The position numbers and the translations under genes were made by a program. Source: Paracoccus spongiarum (GTDB taxonomy: Bacteria > Pseudomonadota > Alphaproteobacteria > Rhodobacterales > Rhodobacteraceae). From it: a DNA stretch of 64,000 nt. The notes under the pieces are model-generated. The model saw only the letters and a list, made by a program, of their open reading frames with translations, had not been told where the DNA came from and ran no database searches. Each line of letters begins with the position of its first letter. Within the stretch, counting starts at the first letter, position 1. The DNA is taken from positions 62,001 to 126,000 of the forward strand of contig NZ_JAVAMQ010000011.1 of NCBI RefSeq assembly GCF_030732095.1, given 5' to 3'. Positions 22,233 to 33,962 of the stretch are shown here, in pieces.

Positions 22233-22943
22233 TCATGCGGGCGTTTTCCCCAGAAACTCGGCCAGTTCGGGCGCGGCGTCCATCGCGCTTGCGGCACCCT
22301 GCCAGGCGATGCGACCATCCTGCAGCATCGCGACCCGGTCGCCTATGGCGCGCACCGAGGCCATGTCGTGGGTGATGGTGATGGCGGTCGCGCCGGTTTC
22401 GCGCACGATGCCGCGAATCAGCTGGTTGATGCGGCGCGCGCGGATCGGATCGAGGCCGGTCGTCGGCTCGTCGAAGAAGATGATCTGCGGGTCATCGGCG
22501 ATGGCGCGGGCCAGGCCGACACGCTTGGCCATGCCGCCCGACAGCTCGGCCGGCATCAGGTCGGCGGTTTCGGGCGCAAGGCCCACGCGGCGCAGCTTGT
22601 CGATCGCGATGGCGCGGGCGTTGGCGTCGGCCATGCGCTGGCGCAGCCGGAAGGCCACGTTCTGCCAGACGGTGAGGCTGTCGAACAGCGCACCACCCTG
22701 GAACAGCATCCCGAACCGGCGCAGGAAATCGGGGCGCGTGGCGCGGTCCAGCGGGCGGCCCTGCCACAGCACCTCGCCCCGGTCGGGCGGCACGAGGCCG
22801 AGGATGCATTTCAGCAGCACCGACTTGCCGGTGCCGGACTGGCCGATCACGCACAGGCTTTCGCCCTGCGCCACCGACAGGTCGATGCCGGCCAGCACCG
22901 TCTTGGGGCCGAAGGTCTTGTGCAGGTCACGCGCCTCGATCAT
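22233..22943 (-). CDS. ABC transporter ATPase, MlaF type
   Basis: A 236-residue ATPase with Walker A GQSGTGKS (34-41), Q-loop FQGGALFDSLTV, signature LSGGM and Walker B IIFFDEP, followed by TTGLDP. The FQGGALFDSLTVWQNV segment is typical of the Mla/Ttg2A group that moves phospholipids between inner and outer membrane. It overlaps the permease gene by 4 nt. The substrate-binding MCE protein (MlaD) is not next to it in this window. Confidence 0.9.
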   Translation of the reverse strand: MIEARDLHKTFGPKTVLAGIDLSVAQGESLCVIGQSGTGKSVLLKCILGLVPPDRGEVLWQGRPLDRATRPDFLRRFGMLFQGGALFDSLTVWQNVAFRLRQRMADANARAIAIDKLRRVGLAPETADLMPAELSGGMAKRVGLARAIADDPQIIFFDEPTTGLDPIRARRINQLIRGIVRETGATAITITHDMASVRAIGDRVAMLQDGRIAWQGAASAMDAAPELAEFLGKTPA

Positions 22944-23704
22944 TCGAAGAACAGCCCGGTCAGGATGAAGTTCGCGGCCAGGATGCCGACGGCGGCGGCG
23001 ACGACGGCGGCCTTGGTGGCCTGTCCGACGCCCTCGGCCCCGCGGCCCGAGCGCATCCCGAACCAGCAGCCGCTGGTCGCTACGATCAGCCCGAACGCCG
23101 CGCCCTTCACCAGGCCCGACAGCACGTCCCAGCCCTCCAGATAGGCCCAGCTGTTGGCCAGATAGGCGGTCGAGTTGAAGCCGAGCGACTGCGTGCCGAC
23201 CAGCCAGCCGCCCATGATGCCGATGCTGTCGCCCACCGCCACCAGCAGCGGCACGGTCAGCGTCGCGGCCCAGAGGCGCGGCGTGACCAGCCAGCGCACC
23301 GGGTCGGTGGACAGCGTCACCAGCGCGTCGATCTGTTCGGTGACCCGCATCGTGCCGATCTCGGCCGCGATCGAACTGGCCACCCGGGCCGCGACCATCA
23401 GCCCGCCCAGCACCGGGCCCAGTTCGCGCACCATGCCGATGGCCACGATCGCCGGCACCACGTCGCTGGCCTGGAACCGGGCGCCACCGGAATGGATCTG
23501 CAGGGCCAGCGCGGCGCCGGTGAACAGCGCCGTCAGCCCGACGACCGGCAGCGACAGCCAGCCGATCTGCACCAGCTGCGTGGCGAAGGCGCGCGGATAG
23601 AAGGGCCGCAGCCGCACCAGCCCGCGCCCGGCGAACAGCGCCACCGCGCCGATGCCGCGCATCAGCCGCAGCGCGGCCCGGCCGGTCAGCCTGATGGGGT
23701 TCAA
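22940..23704 (-). CDS. ABC transporter permease, MlaE type
   Basis: A 254-residue integral membrane protein with about five helices and the family segments IHSGGARFQASDVVP and VRELGPVLGGLMVAARVASSIAAEIG, the cytoplasmic coupling helix of MlaE. It forms the core of a phospholipid-transport ABC complex with the ATPase downstream. The reading frame starts with TTG at 23704, overlapping the alr stop; ATG 23662 is an alternative without a better ribosome site. Confidence 0.9.
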   Translation of the reverse strand: MNPIRLTGRAALRLMRGIGAVALFAGRGLVRLRPFYPRAFATQLVQIGWLSLPVVGLTALFTGAALALQIHSGGARFQASDVVPAIVAIGMVRELGPVLGGLMVAARVASSIAAEIGTMRVTEQIDALVTLSTDPVRWLVTPRLWAATLTVPLLVAVGDSIGIMGGWLVGTQSLGFNSTAYLANSWAYLEGWDVLSGLVKGAAFGLIVATSGCWFGMRSGRGAEGVGQATKAAVVAAAVGILAANFILTGLFFE

Positions 23705-24729
23705 AGGTAGGTCCGTTCGTAACGCTGCCGCAGCGAGGTCAGCACCTCGTAGCCGATGGTTCCGGCGAAATCCGCCAGCCGGTCGATGGGCTGTTCGGGG
23801 CAGATCAGCTCCAGCGCATCGGGCACGGAGGAGAGGTCGGTGACATCGGCGGTGATCAGGTCCATCGAGACCCGCCCGACGATCGGACAGGCCGCGCCAC
23901 CGGCGTAAAGGCTGGCGCCGCTGGAGGACAGCGCCCTCAGGATGCCATCGGCATAGCCCGCCGCGACCGTGGCGATGCGGCGCCGCGCCCCGGCCGTCCA
24001 GGTGGCGCCATAGCCCACATACTCGCCGGCCTCGACCTGCCGGGTCTGGATCACCGGCAGCGACAGCCGCACGACCTGCCGCGCCTCGGCGAAGGGCAGC
24101 CCGCCGTAAAGGCCGACGCCCGGCCGCACCAGGTCGAAGTGGTAATCCGGCCCCAACAGGATGCCGCCCGTCGCCGCCAGCGAGCGTGGCACGGCGCAGC
24201 CCTCGGTCATGGCGCGAAAGGCGGCCAGCTGCGCGGCATTGGCCGGGTGGTCCGGCTCATCGGCGCAGGCCAGATGCGACATGATGAAATCGGGCCCCCG
24301 GCCGCCATTCGCCGCCAGAGCCTCGGCCCGGATGGCAGCCCATTCGCCAGCCTCCATTCCCATCCGGTTCATGCCGCTGTCCAGCTGGATCGCGAAGGGC
24401 TGGCCGGGACGCATCACCCGGTCGCGGAAGAACTGCGCGGGGCTGTTCAGGACCGGCACCAGCCCGGCCAGATCCTCGCCCTCCATATGCCCCGACAGGA
24501 CGTTGATGCGCGCGTCATCGGGCAGGTGCGGCCGGATCGCGCGTCCCTCCTTGGCCAGCGCGACAAAGAAGTCGCGCGCGCCGGCCGCATAAAGCGCCGC
24601 GACCACGCGCGGCGCGCCCAGCCCGTAGGCATCGGCCTTGACCACGGCGGCGGCGCGGGCCGCCGGCGCGCGGCCGGCCAGCGCCCGCCAATTGGCCACG
24701 ATGGCCCCGGTGTCGATCGTCAGTCCCAT
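23701..24729 (-). CDS. alr: Alanine racemase
   Basis: A 342-residue PLP enzyme converting L- to D-alanine for peptidoglycan. Lys31 in VVKADAYGLG binds PLP and Tyr240 in EYVGYGATWT is the second catalytic base; CPIVGRVSMDLITADVTD is the conserved C-terminal segment. The start at ATG 24729 is chosen over a longer open frame because homologues begin just before the first beta strand. It reads into the Mla pair and is divergent from pccB. Confidence 0.93.
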   Translation of the reverse strand: MGLTIDTGAIVANWRALAGRAPAARAAAVVKADAYGLGAPRVVAALYAAGARDFFVALAKEGRAIRPHLPDDARINVLSGHMEGEDLAGLVPVLNSPAQFFRDRVMRPGQPFAIQLDSGMNRMGMEAGEWAAIRAEALAANGGRGPDFIMSHLACADEPDHPANAAQLAAFRAMTEGCAVPRSLAATGGILLGPDYHFDLVRPGVGLYGGLPFAEARQVVRLSLPVIQTRQVEAGEYVGYGATWTAGARRRIATVAAGYADGILRALSSSGASLYAGGAACPIVGRVSMDLITADVTDLSSVPDALELICPEQPIDRLADFAGTIGYEVLTSLRQRYERTYL

Positions 24730-24797
24730 GCGCCTTGGCTTGCCCCCCTGCACGGCCCGCGTCAAGTGCCGCCCGCGCGCCACCACCGCCCGCCGAA

Positions 24798-24845
24798 TTA
24801 GCAAATTTGCACTTTGCGCGGGGATGCGGCGATGTAGTTTGCAAA
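24798..24845. promoter_or_regulatory. Possible PccR-type operator upstream of pccB
   Basis: The alr-pccB gap contains the perfect palindrome GCAAATTTGC (24801-24810), then TTTGCACTTTGCG (24806-24818), and a TTTGCAAA box at 24838-24845. In Rhodobacter sphaeroides PccR, a short-chain acyl-CoA regulator, binds TTTGCAAA-X4-TTTGCAAA before pccB. The boxes here are similar but spaced differently, so this is a candidate site. Confidence 0.55.
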
Positions 24846-24916
24846 TTTTCCCAATTCAGCTTTTCTGCAACTGCATCCCAAGCTACCCTGCGCCGATCTG
24901 ATCCGGGGGGCCAGCC

Positions 24917-26449
<1,533 letters not shown>

Positions 26450-26653
26450 GTGACGGAATTCGATCGTGATGCACAAAAGCGTGAATGATGCGGCCGGGCC
26501 ACAGGACGGCGGGTTTGCGCCGCCCGACCCCGACCCCGGCTGTCGGCCGTGGGGGCGCGCGGCTATGATCGGCGTCGCGGCGGCTCGTCAAGAGGCCGTC
26601 CCCACCCCGAGCAGCCGGGCGCCTCGCCGCCCGCCTTACAGGAGCAGAACCTC

Positions 26654-26794
26654 ATGTCGAAGAAAATCATCCTCGGCCTCGTGCTGGTGTCGGCCTTCGC
26701 AGCCTGCCAGCGTCAGCAGCCGGAAGTCGATGTCTACACGCCCACCGCGCCGGTCACCACCGAGCCGGTCTATTCGGGCAAATACGGCAACTGA
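26654..26794 (+). CDS. Very small lipoprotein
   Basis: A 46-residue peptide with ribosome site AGGAGC upstream. MSKKIILGLVLVSAFAAC is a lipoprotein signal with a plausible lipobox ending at Cys18; the rest (QRQQPEVDVYTP onward) is Pro/Thr-rich and ends YSGKYGN. Likely an outer- or inner-membrane-anchored peptide of unknown role. It sits between pccB and pccA with other small lipoproteins. Confidence 0.7.
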   Translation: MSKKIILGLVLVSAFAACQRQQPEVDVYTPTAPVTTEPVYSGKYGN

Positions 26795-26863
26795 TGCCGG
26801 CACCTCGCGGACCGGGCGGCAGCGCCGCCCGGTCCGGACGTCGCGTCCTGCGGGGGCGCGGCC

Positions 26864-27283
26864 ATGCTGAAGCATCGCGGCTTTCCGGGCCGTCTGCCGG
26901 GCACCGACTTCCAGTTCACCATACGCCGCGAGAACCGCAAGGCCGGTCCCACGCCGCTGACGCAGCGCGAGCGGTTCCGCCATCGCAAGCCCGCCGACCA
27001 GCGCGCCGATGCGGGATTCCTGGCCGCCCTGATCGAGAATTTCGGCGATGAGCCCTTCGTGCGCGGCAATCTGGATGCCGGACGGCTGTCCTGGCTTCTG
27101 GGCCGCGAGGTCAAGCCGGTTGGCGATTTCGACCCGGCCGATTACGACCAGCTTCTGCGCGTCGACATGCAGGTGGCCGAAGCCTCGTTTCCGCAGCTGT
27201 TCGCGGCCGACGGACCGTCCGGACCTGACCGGGACGATGCCGATGCCGACCGGGACGAGGGCGATGACGGGGATGGGCGCTGA
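26864..27283 (+). CDS. Conserved hypothetical protein with acidic tail
   Basis: A 139-residue cytoplasmic protein that I do not recognise by function. The N-terminus is basic (MLKHRGFPGRLPGTDFQFTI), the middle is helical (AGFLAALIENFGDEPFVRGN), and the last 30 residues are almost all Asp, Gly and Arg (DRDDADADRDEGDDGD). It lies in the pccB-pccA interval in the same direction. Amino-acid composition looks like a real protein over the first 110 residues. Confidence 0.6.
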   Translation: MLKHRGFPGRLPGTDFQFTIRRENRKAGPTPLTQRERFRHRKPADQRADAGFLAALIENFGDEPFVRGNLDAGRLSWLLGREVKPVGDFDPADYDQLLRVDMQVAEASFPQLFAADGPSGPDRDDADADRDEGDDGDGR

Positions 27284-27413
27284 TGGGCGATTTGCTGCTT
27301 GGCTCCTGGCTGTCACACCCATGTCAGTTTGACTACGCCCGGCGCTGTGCGATAGTCAGCGCGTGTTTTCAACACCGTGCCCCGAAACGGGCCACAGATA
27401 CAGGCAGAACCAC

Positions 27414-27653
27414 ATGCAGACTTCGCTTTTCATCCGCCTCGCCGGCGTCAGCCTCGTCGCGGCCGGCCTTTCGGCCTGCGCCCCCGGCTACCAGACCGGC
27501 CTGTCGCCCGACGCACAGCGCGCCGCTGGCGGGGCCGTGGCCGGTGCTGTCATCGCCAAGGCGCTTGACGAGGACATCGCGACCGGCGCGGCCATCGGCG
27601 CGGCCGGCGGTGCGCTGTGCGACGAATTCGGCGTCTGCCAGCGTCGCTACTGA
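27414..27653 (+). CDS. Small glycine-zipper lipoprotein A
   Basis: A 79-residue lipoprotein: signal MQTSLFIRLAGVSLVAAGLS, then lipobox LSAC. The mature part has AAGGAVAGAVIAKAL and the segment AIGAAGGALCDEFGVCQ, a glycine-zipper-like amphipathic stretch followed by two cysteines that may form a disulfide. The same ending (GGALCND..LC) occurs in the next two genes, so the three are paralogues. Role unknown; membrane insertion or envelope stress functions are possible. Confidence 0.75.
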   Translation: MQTSLFIRLAGVSLVAAGLSACAPGYQTGLSPDAQRAAGGAVAGAVIAKALDEDIATGAAIGAAGGALCDEFGVCQRRY

Positions 27654-27731
27654 TCGCACAACGGCGCGGCCCGCCGGTCCCGGTCGCACCGGGTCGGGTG
27701 GGCGCGCCCCTCTCCTGACAGGTCAGAGCCC

Positions 27732-27944
27732 ATGCACAAATCCCTTGCCCTCGTGGCACTGCTCGGCGCGGTTTCGGTCGCGGGCTGCACGCAGAACATC
27801 AACCCGACCGACACCGACCGCGCGCTTATCGGTGCGGGCGCCGGTGCGCTTATCGCCGATCTGGCGGGTGAAAGCCCGCTGGCCGGGGCCGCCATCGGCG
27901 CCGGAGCCGGGGCGCTCTGCAACGACGCTCGCCTCTGCGAGTGA
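27732..27944 (+). CDS. Small glycine-zipper lipoprotein B
   Basis: A 70-residue lipoprotein with signal MHKSLALVALLGAVSVAGC. The mature part begins TQNINPTDTDRALIG, continues with a Gly/Ala zipper (AAIGAGAGALCNDARLCE) and ends right after the second cysteine of a C-x5-C pair. It is the closest relative of the next gene (shared GCTQNINPTD), showing tandem duplication. About 80 bp separate it from copy A. Confidence 0.78.
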   Translation: MHKSLALVALLGAVSVAGCTQNINPTDTDRALIGAGAGALIADLAGESPLAGAAIGAGAGALCNDARLCE

Positions 27945-28046
27945 TCCCGAGGTTGCGCCGTCTGCGGGCAACCGCGGCGGCGCGGCACTGACATTCCCGC
28001 GCGGGCCGCACCCCGGACCCGTCACGACAACAGAAGGACGACCCTC

Positions 28047-28268
28047 ATGGCCAAGGCATTTGCCCTTGCCGCCGTGCTTGGCGCAACTGCGCTGGCCGGC
28101 TGCACCCAGAACATCAACCCGACCGATGTCGACCGCGCCGCGATCGGCGCTGCGGCTGGCGCCACCATCGCCGCTGTCGGCAACCGCAAGGAAAGCGACA
28201 TCTACAAGGCCGCAGCCATCGGCGCGGCCGGCGGGGCGCTGTGCAACGACGTGCGGCTCTGCCAATAA
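28047..28268 (+). CDS. Small glycine-zipper lipoprotein C
   Basis: A 73-residue paralogue of copy B: signal MAKAFALAAVLGATALAGC, then TQNINPTDVDRAAIG, an inserted charged stretch (NRKESDIYK), and the common ending AAIGAAGGALCNDVRLCQ. AGAAGGACGACC upstream provides a ribosome site. A hairpin with T-run follows before pccA, so the lipoprotein transcript can end there. Confidence 0.78.
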   Translation: MAKAFALAAVLGATALAGCTQNINPTDVDRAAIGAAAGATIAAVGNRKESDIYKAAAIGAAGGALCNDVRLCQ

Positions 28269-28314
28269 CGCCATTGCGGGCGGCGCGCCGACGGCGCGGC
28301 CCCGATCCTCAGCA

Positions 28315-28349
28315 ACCGCGCGTGGCCTGACCGCCGCGCGCGGTCTTTT
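28315..28349 (+). terminator. Rho-independent terminator before pccA
   Basis: An 8 bp stem (28315-28322 with 28337-28344) is followed by CTTTTC. It lies between the last small lipoprotein and pccA and may lower readthrough from pccB into pccA. Confidence 0.6.
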
Positions 28350-28373
28350 CATGTCTGCCGGCCGGGGGGGCCC

Positions 28374-30371
<1,998 letters not shown>

Positions 30372-30441
30372 GGCGCAGGCTTCGCGATCCTGATCCCTGC
30401 CATCCTGCCCCCGGCGCGCATGGGCCGGGGCGGCGTCGCTG

Positions 30442-31026
30442 ATGCCGCCCTTCGACGCATATCTGTCGCCCCAGGCGCAGCAGGCGGTCATCGCCGGCGT
30501 GTTCCTGGCGGCGGGGTGGTGGGTCGTGGCATACCAGAACCGCCGCCGCGACGCCAATCTGCGGGCCGAGCGGGTGCGCGACGTGCAGCGCGCCCTGTTC
30601 GCCGAGATCCGCGCCTATCTCGCGGCGCTTCAGCGCGACGATGTGGGGGCCTATGGCGCGCAGATCATGGATCGCATCCTGACCGAGCCCGGCTATTTCC
30701 CGGTGATCCCGACCGAACGCAACGACGCGATCTTCCGCGCCATCACGGCCGAGATCCATGTGCTGCCCCGCGACACGGTCGATCCGATCGTGCTCTATTA
30801 CAGCCAGTTGAACGCCATTTCGGCGATGATCGCGGATCTGCGGGAACTGGATGTCGCGAGGATCGGGGCCGACCGCGCGGCCAGCATGTATCGCGACTAT
30901 ATCTCGATGAAGGTCGAGGCGCTGGAACTGGGCGGAACGGCGCTGGAGGCGATCCGCGCCAATATCGACGGCCGCGGCGCGGCCGGCGCGCTCAATAACC
31001 CGGCTTCGGGCCGGTCCGGCCGGTGA
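30442..31026 (+). CDS. Hypothetical membrane-anchored protein
   Basis: A 194-residue protein with one N-terminal transmembrane segment (AVIAGVFLAAGWWVVAYQ) followed by positive residues (NRRRDANLRAERVRDVQ), so the rest is probably cytoplasmic and mostly helical. No catalytic motif is recognisable. It follows pccA by 70 bp in the same direction and may be cotranscribed. I cannot assign a function. Confidence 0.65.
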   Translation: MPPFDAYLSPQAQQAVIAGVFLAAGWWVVAYQNRRRDANLRAERVRDVQRALFAEIRAYLAALQRDDVGAYGAQIMDRILTEPGYFPVIPTERNDAIFRAITAEIHVLPRDTVDPIVLYYSQLNAISAMIADLRELDVARIGADRAASMYRDYISMKVEALELGGTALEAIRANIDGRGAAGALNNPASGRSGR

Positions 31027-31057
31027 TCGGCGGAGGGTTGTAGGATGTCGTGCTCAT
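30992..31057 (-). CDS. Possible 21-residue Pro/Gly-rich peptide
   Basis: A short frame from ATG 31057 to TGA 30992 encodes MSTTSYNPPPITGRTGPKPG plus a final Tyr. GGGAG stands 9 nt before the start. It overlaps, in antisense, the last codons of the membrane protein gene. The composition (Pro, Gly, Tyr) is not random-looking, but the frame is too short to be sure. Confidence 0.3.
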   Translation of the reverse strand: MSTTSYNPPPITGRTGPKPGY

Positions 31058-31115
31058 CGCGGAACTCCCGTCTCTCTCGGGTCAATATAGGGCCTTGGAC
31101 GCGCCGGTTCAATCG

Positions 31116-31640
31116 TCATGGCGCAAGCCCGGCGCGGCCGATCTCTTGCCGGCGCAGCGGGAACTTGTCGATGGCGCGGCTGATCTCGCGCACGTCCCAG
31201 GGCGCGGGCTTGCGCTGCTTGACCTGCCCGTCCTTGTCGATCACCACCAGCGAGAAGCCGCGCGGATGCAGTTGCCGCCGCCAGGGCGAGGCCGCGGCGG
31301 GGTCGGCGTCGGTGATCACCACCACGTCACGCTCGGCCAGCATCCCGGGGCGCGACCGCAGCGCCTGCATCTGTTCGCGGAAGGCCGGATCGTCGGGGGT
31401 GTCGGCAAAGACCACCACCGGGCGTGCGGTCCACAGGAAATCGCCGGGCGCCACCGCCGCCGCATCGAATTCGCGCAGCACCGCCGCGGCGGTTGCCGGC
31501 ATCGCGGCGCCGGGCATCTCCTCGGGACTCATCGGCCGGGCCGGCGCCGGCGGTGTGCCGGGCGCCTCGGGCGGCGGCGCCTCGCGGGCCGGGCCCATCG
31601 CCGCCAGTGCCATCGCGAAAATCAGGAATTTCAACTTCAT
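31116..31640 (-). CDS. Exported DUF4174 protein
   Basis: A 174-residue protein with an N-terminal signal (MKLKFLIFAMALAAMG), a Pro-rich linker and a DUF4174-like domain: RPVVVFADTPDDPAFREQMQ, then ERDVVVITD, then RGFSLVVIDKDGQVKQRKP. The fold resembles thioredoxin-like proteins lacking the cysteines. GAGGTG precedes ATG 31640. It is divergent from the mutase, with 54 bp between starts. Function unknown. Confidence 0.75.
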   Translation of the reverse strand: MKLKFLIFAMALAAMGPAREAPPPEAPGTPPAPARPMSPEEMPGAAMPATAAAVLREFDAAAVAPGDFLWTARPVVVFADTPDDPAFREQMQALRSRPGMLAERDVVVITDADPAAASPWRRQLHPRGFSLVVIDKDGQVKQRKPAPWDVREISRAIDKFPLRRQEIGRAGLAP

Positions 31641-31694
31641 CGGCACCTCATCCTTGCCTGAATATAGGCACGGACGGGCCGCGGGAAAGGACGC

Positions 31695-33833
31695 ATGATG
31701 ACAAATCCGACGCTGGAACAATGGCGCAGCCTGGCCTCGAAGGAGTTGAAGGGCGCGGACCCCGACAGCCTGACCTGGGATACGCTGGAGGGGATCGCCG
31801 TCAAGCCGCTCTATACCGAGGCCGACACCGAGGGGCTGGCGCATCTGGGCAGCCTGCCGGGCATGGCGCCCTATACCCGCGGGCCGCGCGCCACCATGTA
31901 TGCGGGCAGGCCCTGGACGATCCGCCAATATGCCGGCTTTTCCACCGCCGAGGAATCCAACGCCTTCTATCGGCGCAACCTTGCCGCGGGCCAGCAGGGC
32001 GTGTCGGTGGCCTTCGACCTCGCCACCCATCGCGGCTATGACAGCGACCATCCGCGGGTCGAGGGCGATGTCGGCAAGGCGGGCGTGGCCATCGACAGCG
32101 TCGAGGACATGAAGATCCTGTTCGACGGCATCCCCCTGGACCGGGTGTCGGTCAGCATGACGATGAACGGCGCGGTCATCCCGATCCTCGCGAATTTCAT
32201 CGTCGCGGGCGAGGAGCAGGGCCATTCCCGCGCGGTGCTGTCGGGCACGATCCAGAACGACATCCTCAAGGAGTTCATGGTTCGCAACACCTATATCTAC
32301 CCGCCCGAACCCTCGATGCGGATCATCGCCGACATCATCGAATACACCGCCGCCGAGATGCCACGGTTCAACTCGATCTCGATTTCCGGCTATCACATGC
32401 AGGAAGCCGGCGCGAACCTGGTGCAGGAACTGGCCTACACCCTTGCTGACGGGCGCGAATATGTGCGCGCGGCGATGGCGGCCGGCATGGATGTGGACGC
32501 CTTCGCGGGGCGGCTGTCCTTCTTCTTCGCGATCGGCATGAACTTCTTCATGGAAATCGCCAAGCTGCGCGCGGCGCGGCTGCTGTGGCACCGGATCATG
32601 ACCGAGTTCGGCGCGCAGAAGCCGGGCAGCCTGATGCTGCGCACGCATTGCCAGACCTCGGGCGTCAGCCTGCAGGAGCAGGACCCCTACAACAACGTCA
32701 TCCGCACGGCATACGAGGCGATGTCGGCGGCGCTTGGCGGCACGCAGTCGCTGCATACCAACGCGCTGGACGAGGCCATCGCCCTGCCCACCGATTTCAG
32801 CGCCCGGATCGCGCGCAATACGCAGCTGATCCTGCAGGAGGAAACCGGCATCACCCATGTCGTCGATCCGCTGGCGGGCAGCTATTACGTCGAAAGCCTG
32901 ACGGCGGAACTGGCCGAGAAGGCCTGGGCGCTGATCGAGGAGGTCGAGGAGATGGGCGGCATGACCAAGGCTGTCGCCTCCGGCATGCCCAAGCTGCGGA
33001 TCGAGGAAACCGCCGCCCGCCGGCAGGCGATGATCGACCGCGGCGAGGAGGTGATCGTCGGCGTCAACCGCTATCGCAAGGAGCGCGAGGACCCCATCGA
33101 CATTCTCGACATCGACAACGTCAAGGTGCGCGACAGCCAGATCGCGCGTCTGGAACGCATCCGCGCCAGCCGCGACGCCGCCGCCTGCACCGCCGCGCTG
33201 GCCGAGCTGAGCCGCCGCGCCCGCGAAGGCGGCAACCTTCTGGAGGCCGCTGTCGAGGCCGCCCGCGCCCGCGCAACCGTCGGAGAGATCAGCATGGCGA
33301 TGGAAAAGGAATTCGGACGCCACCGTGCCGAGGTCAGGACGCTGGCCGGGGTCTATGGCGCCGCCTATGAGGGCGACGAGGGCTTCGCGGCCATCCAGGC
33401 CGATGTCGAGGCCTTTGCGGCCGAGGAAGGCCGGCGGCCGCGCATGCTGGTGGTCAAGATGGGCCAGGACGGCCATGACCGCGGCGCCAAGGTGATCGCC
33501 ACCGCCTTCGCCGATATCGGCTTCGACGTGGATGTGGGGCCGCTGTTCCAGACCCCGGACGAGGCGGCGCAGGATGCGATCGACAACGATGTGCATGTGG
33601 TCGGCATCAGTTCGCAGGCGGCGGGGCACAAGACGCTGGCGCCAAAGCTGATCGAGGCGCTGAGGGCGCAGGGCGCGGGCGACATCCTGGTGATCTGCGG
33701 CGGGGTGATCCCTCAGCAGGACTACGATTTCCTGAAGAAGGCGGGCGTGAAGGCGATCTTCGGGCCGGGGACCAACATTCCCATGGCCGCGGCCGACATC
33801 CTGCGCCTGATCCGCGAGGCCCGCGCGGCCTGA
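31695..33833 (+). CDS. Methylmalonyl-CoA mutase
   Basis: A 712-residue single-chain mutase that converts (R)-methylmalonyl-CoA to succinyl-CoA with adenosylcobalamin. The N-terminal TIM-barrel contains [20 protein letters not shown] and the conserved [10 protein letters not shown]; the C-terminal B12 domain has [10 protein letters not shown], in which His594 is the lower cobalt ligand (DxHxxG). It completes the propionyl-CoA pathway begun by pccB and pccA. No epimerase gene is seen in the window. The cofactor link to the btu genes at 43-47 kb is noteworthy. Confidence 0.96.
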   Translation: MMTNPTLEQWRSLASKELKGADPDSLTWDTLEGIAVKPLYTEADTEGLAHLGSLPGMAPYTRGPRATMYAGRPWTIRQYAGFSTAEESNAFYRRNLAAGQQGVSVAFDLATHRGYDSDHPRVEGDVGKAGVAIDSVEDMKILFDGIPLDRVSVSMTMNGAVIPILANFIVAGEEQGHSRAVLSGTIQNDILKEFMVRNTYIYPPEPSMRIIADIIEYTAAEMPRFNSISISGYHMQEAGANLVQELAYTLADGREYVRAAMAAGMDVDAFAGRLSFFFAIGMNFFMEIAKLRAARLLWHRIMTEFGAQKPGSLMLRTHCQTSGVSLQEQDPYNNVIRTAYEAMSAALGGTQSLHTNALDEAIALPTDFSARIARNTQLILQEETGITHVVDPLAGSYYVESLTAELAEKAWALIEEVEEMGGMTKAVASGMPKLRIEETAARRQAMIDRGEEVIVGVNRYRKEREDPIDILDIDNVKVRDSQIARLERIRASRDAAACTAALAELSRRAREGGNLLEAAVEAARARATVGEISMAMEKEFGRHRAEVRTLAGVYGAAYEGDEGFAAIQADVEAFAAEEGRRPRMLVVKMGQDGHDRGAKVIATAFADIGFDVDVGPLFQTPDEAAQDAIDNDVHVVGISSQAAGHKTLAPKLIEALRAQGAGDILVICGGVIPQQDYDFLKKAGVKAIFGPGTNIPMAAADILRLIREARAA

Positions 33834-33861
33834 GCCCGCACGGGCTTGCGTCCCGCGGTGG

Positions 33862-33905
33862 CCGGGGGGCTGTCTGCCCCCCGGACCCCCCGAGGATATT
33901 TCCGC
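33862..33905. repeat. Family-typical intergenic repeat
   Basis: The GC-rich run around GGGGGGCTGTCTGCCCCCCGG, followed by ACCCCCCGAGGATATTT, resembles a short repeat I recall between genes in many Rhodobacteraceae. The self-complementary GGGGGGC/GCCCCCC part can form a hairpin and could end the mutase transcript. Confidence 0.5.
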
Positions 33906-33962
33906 CAGGGCAAAGGCGGATCGGGTCTGCGTGCCGAGGCCGCGGGGTCCAGGGTCGGCCGG

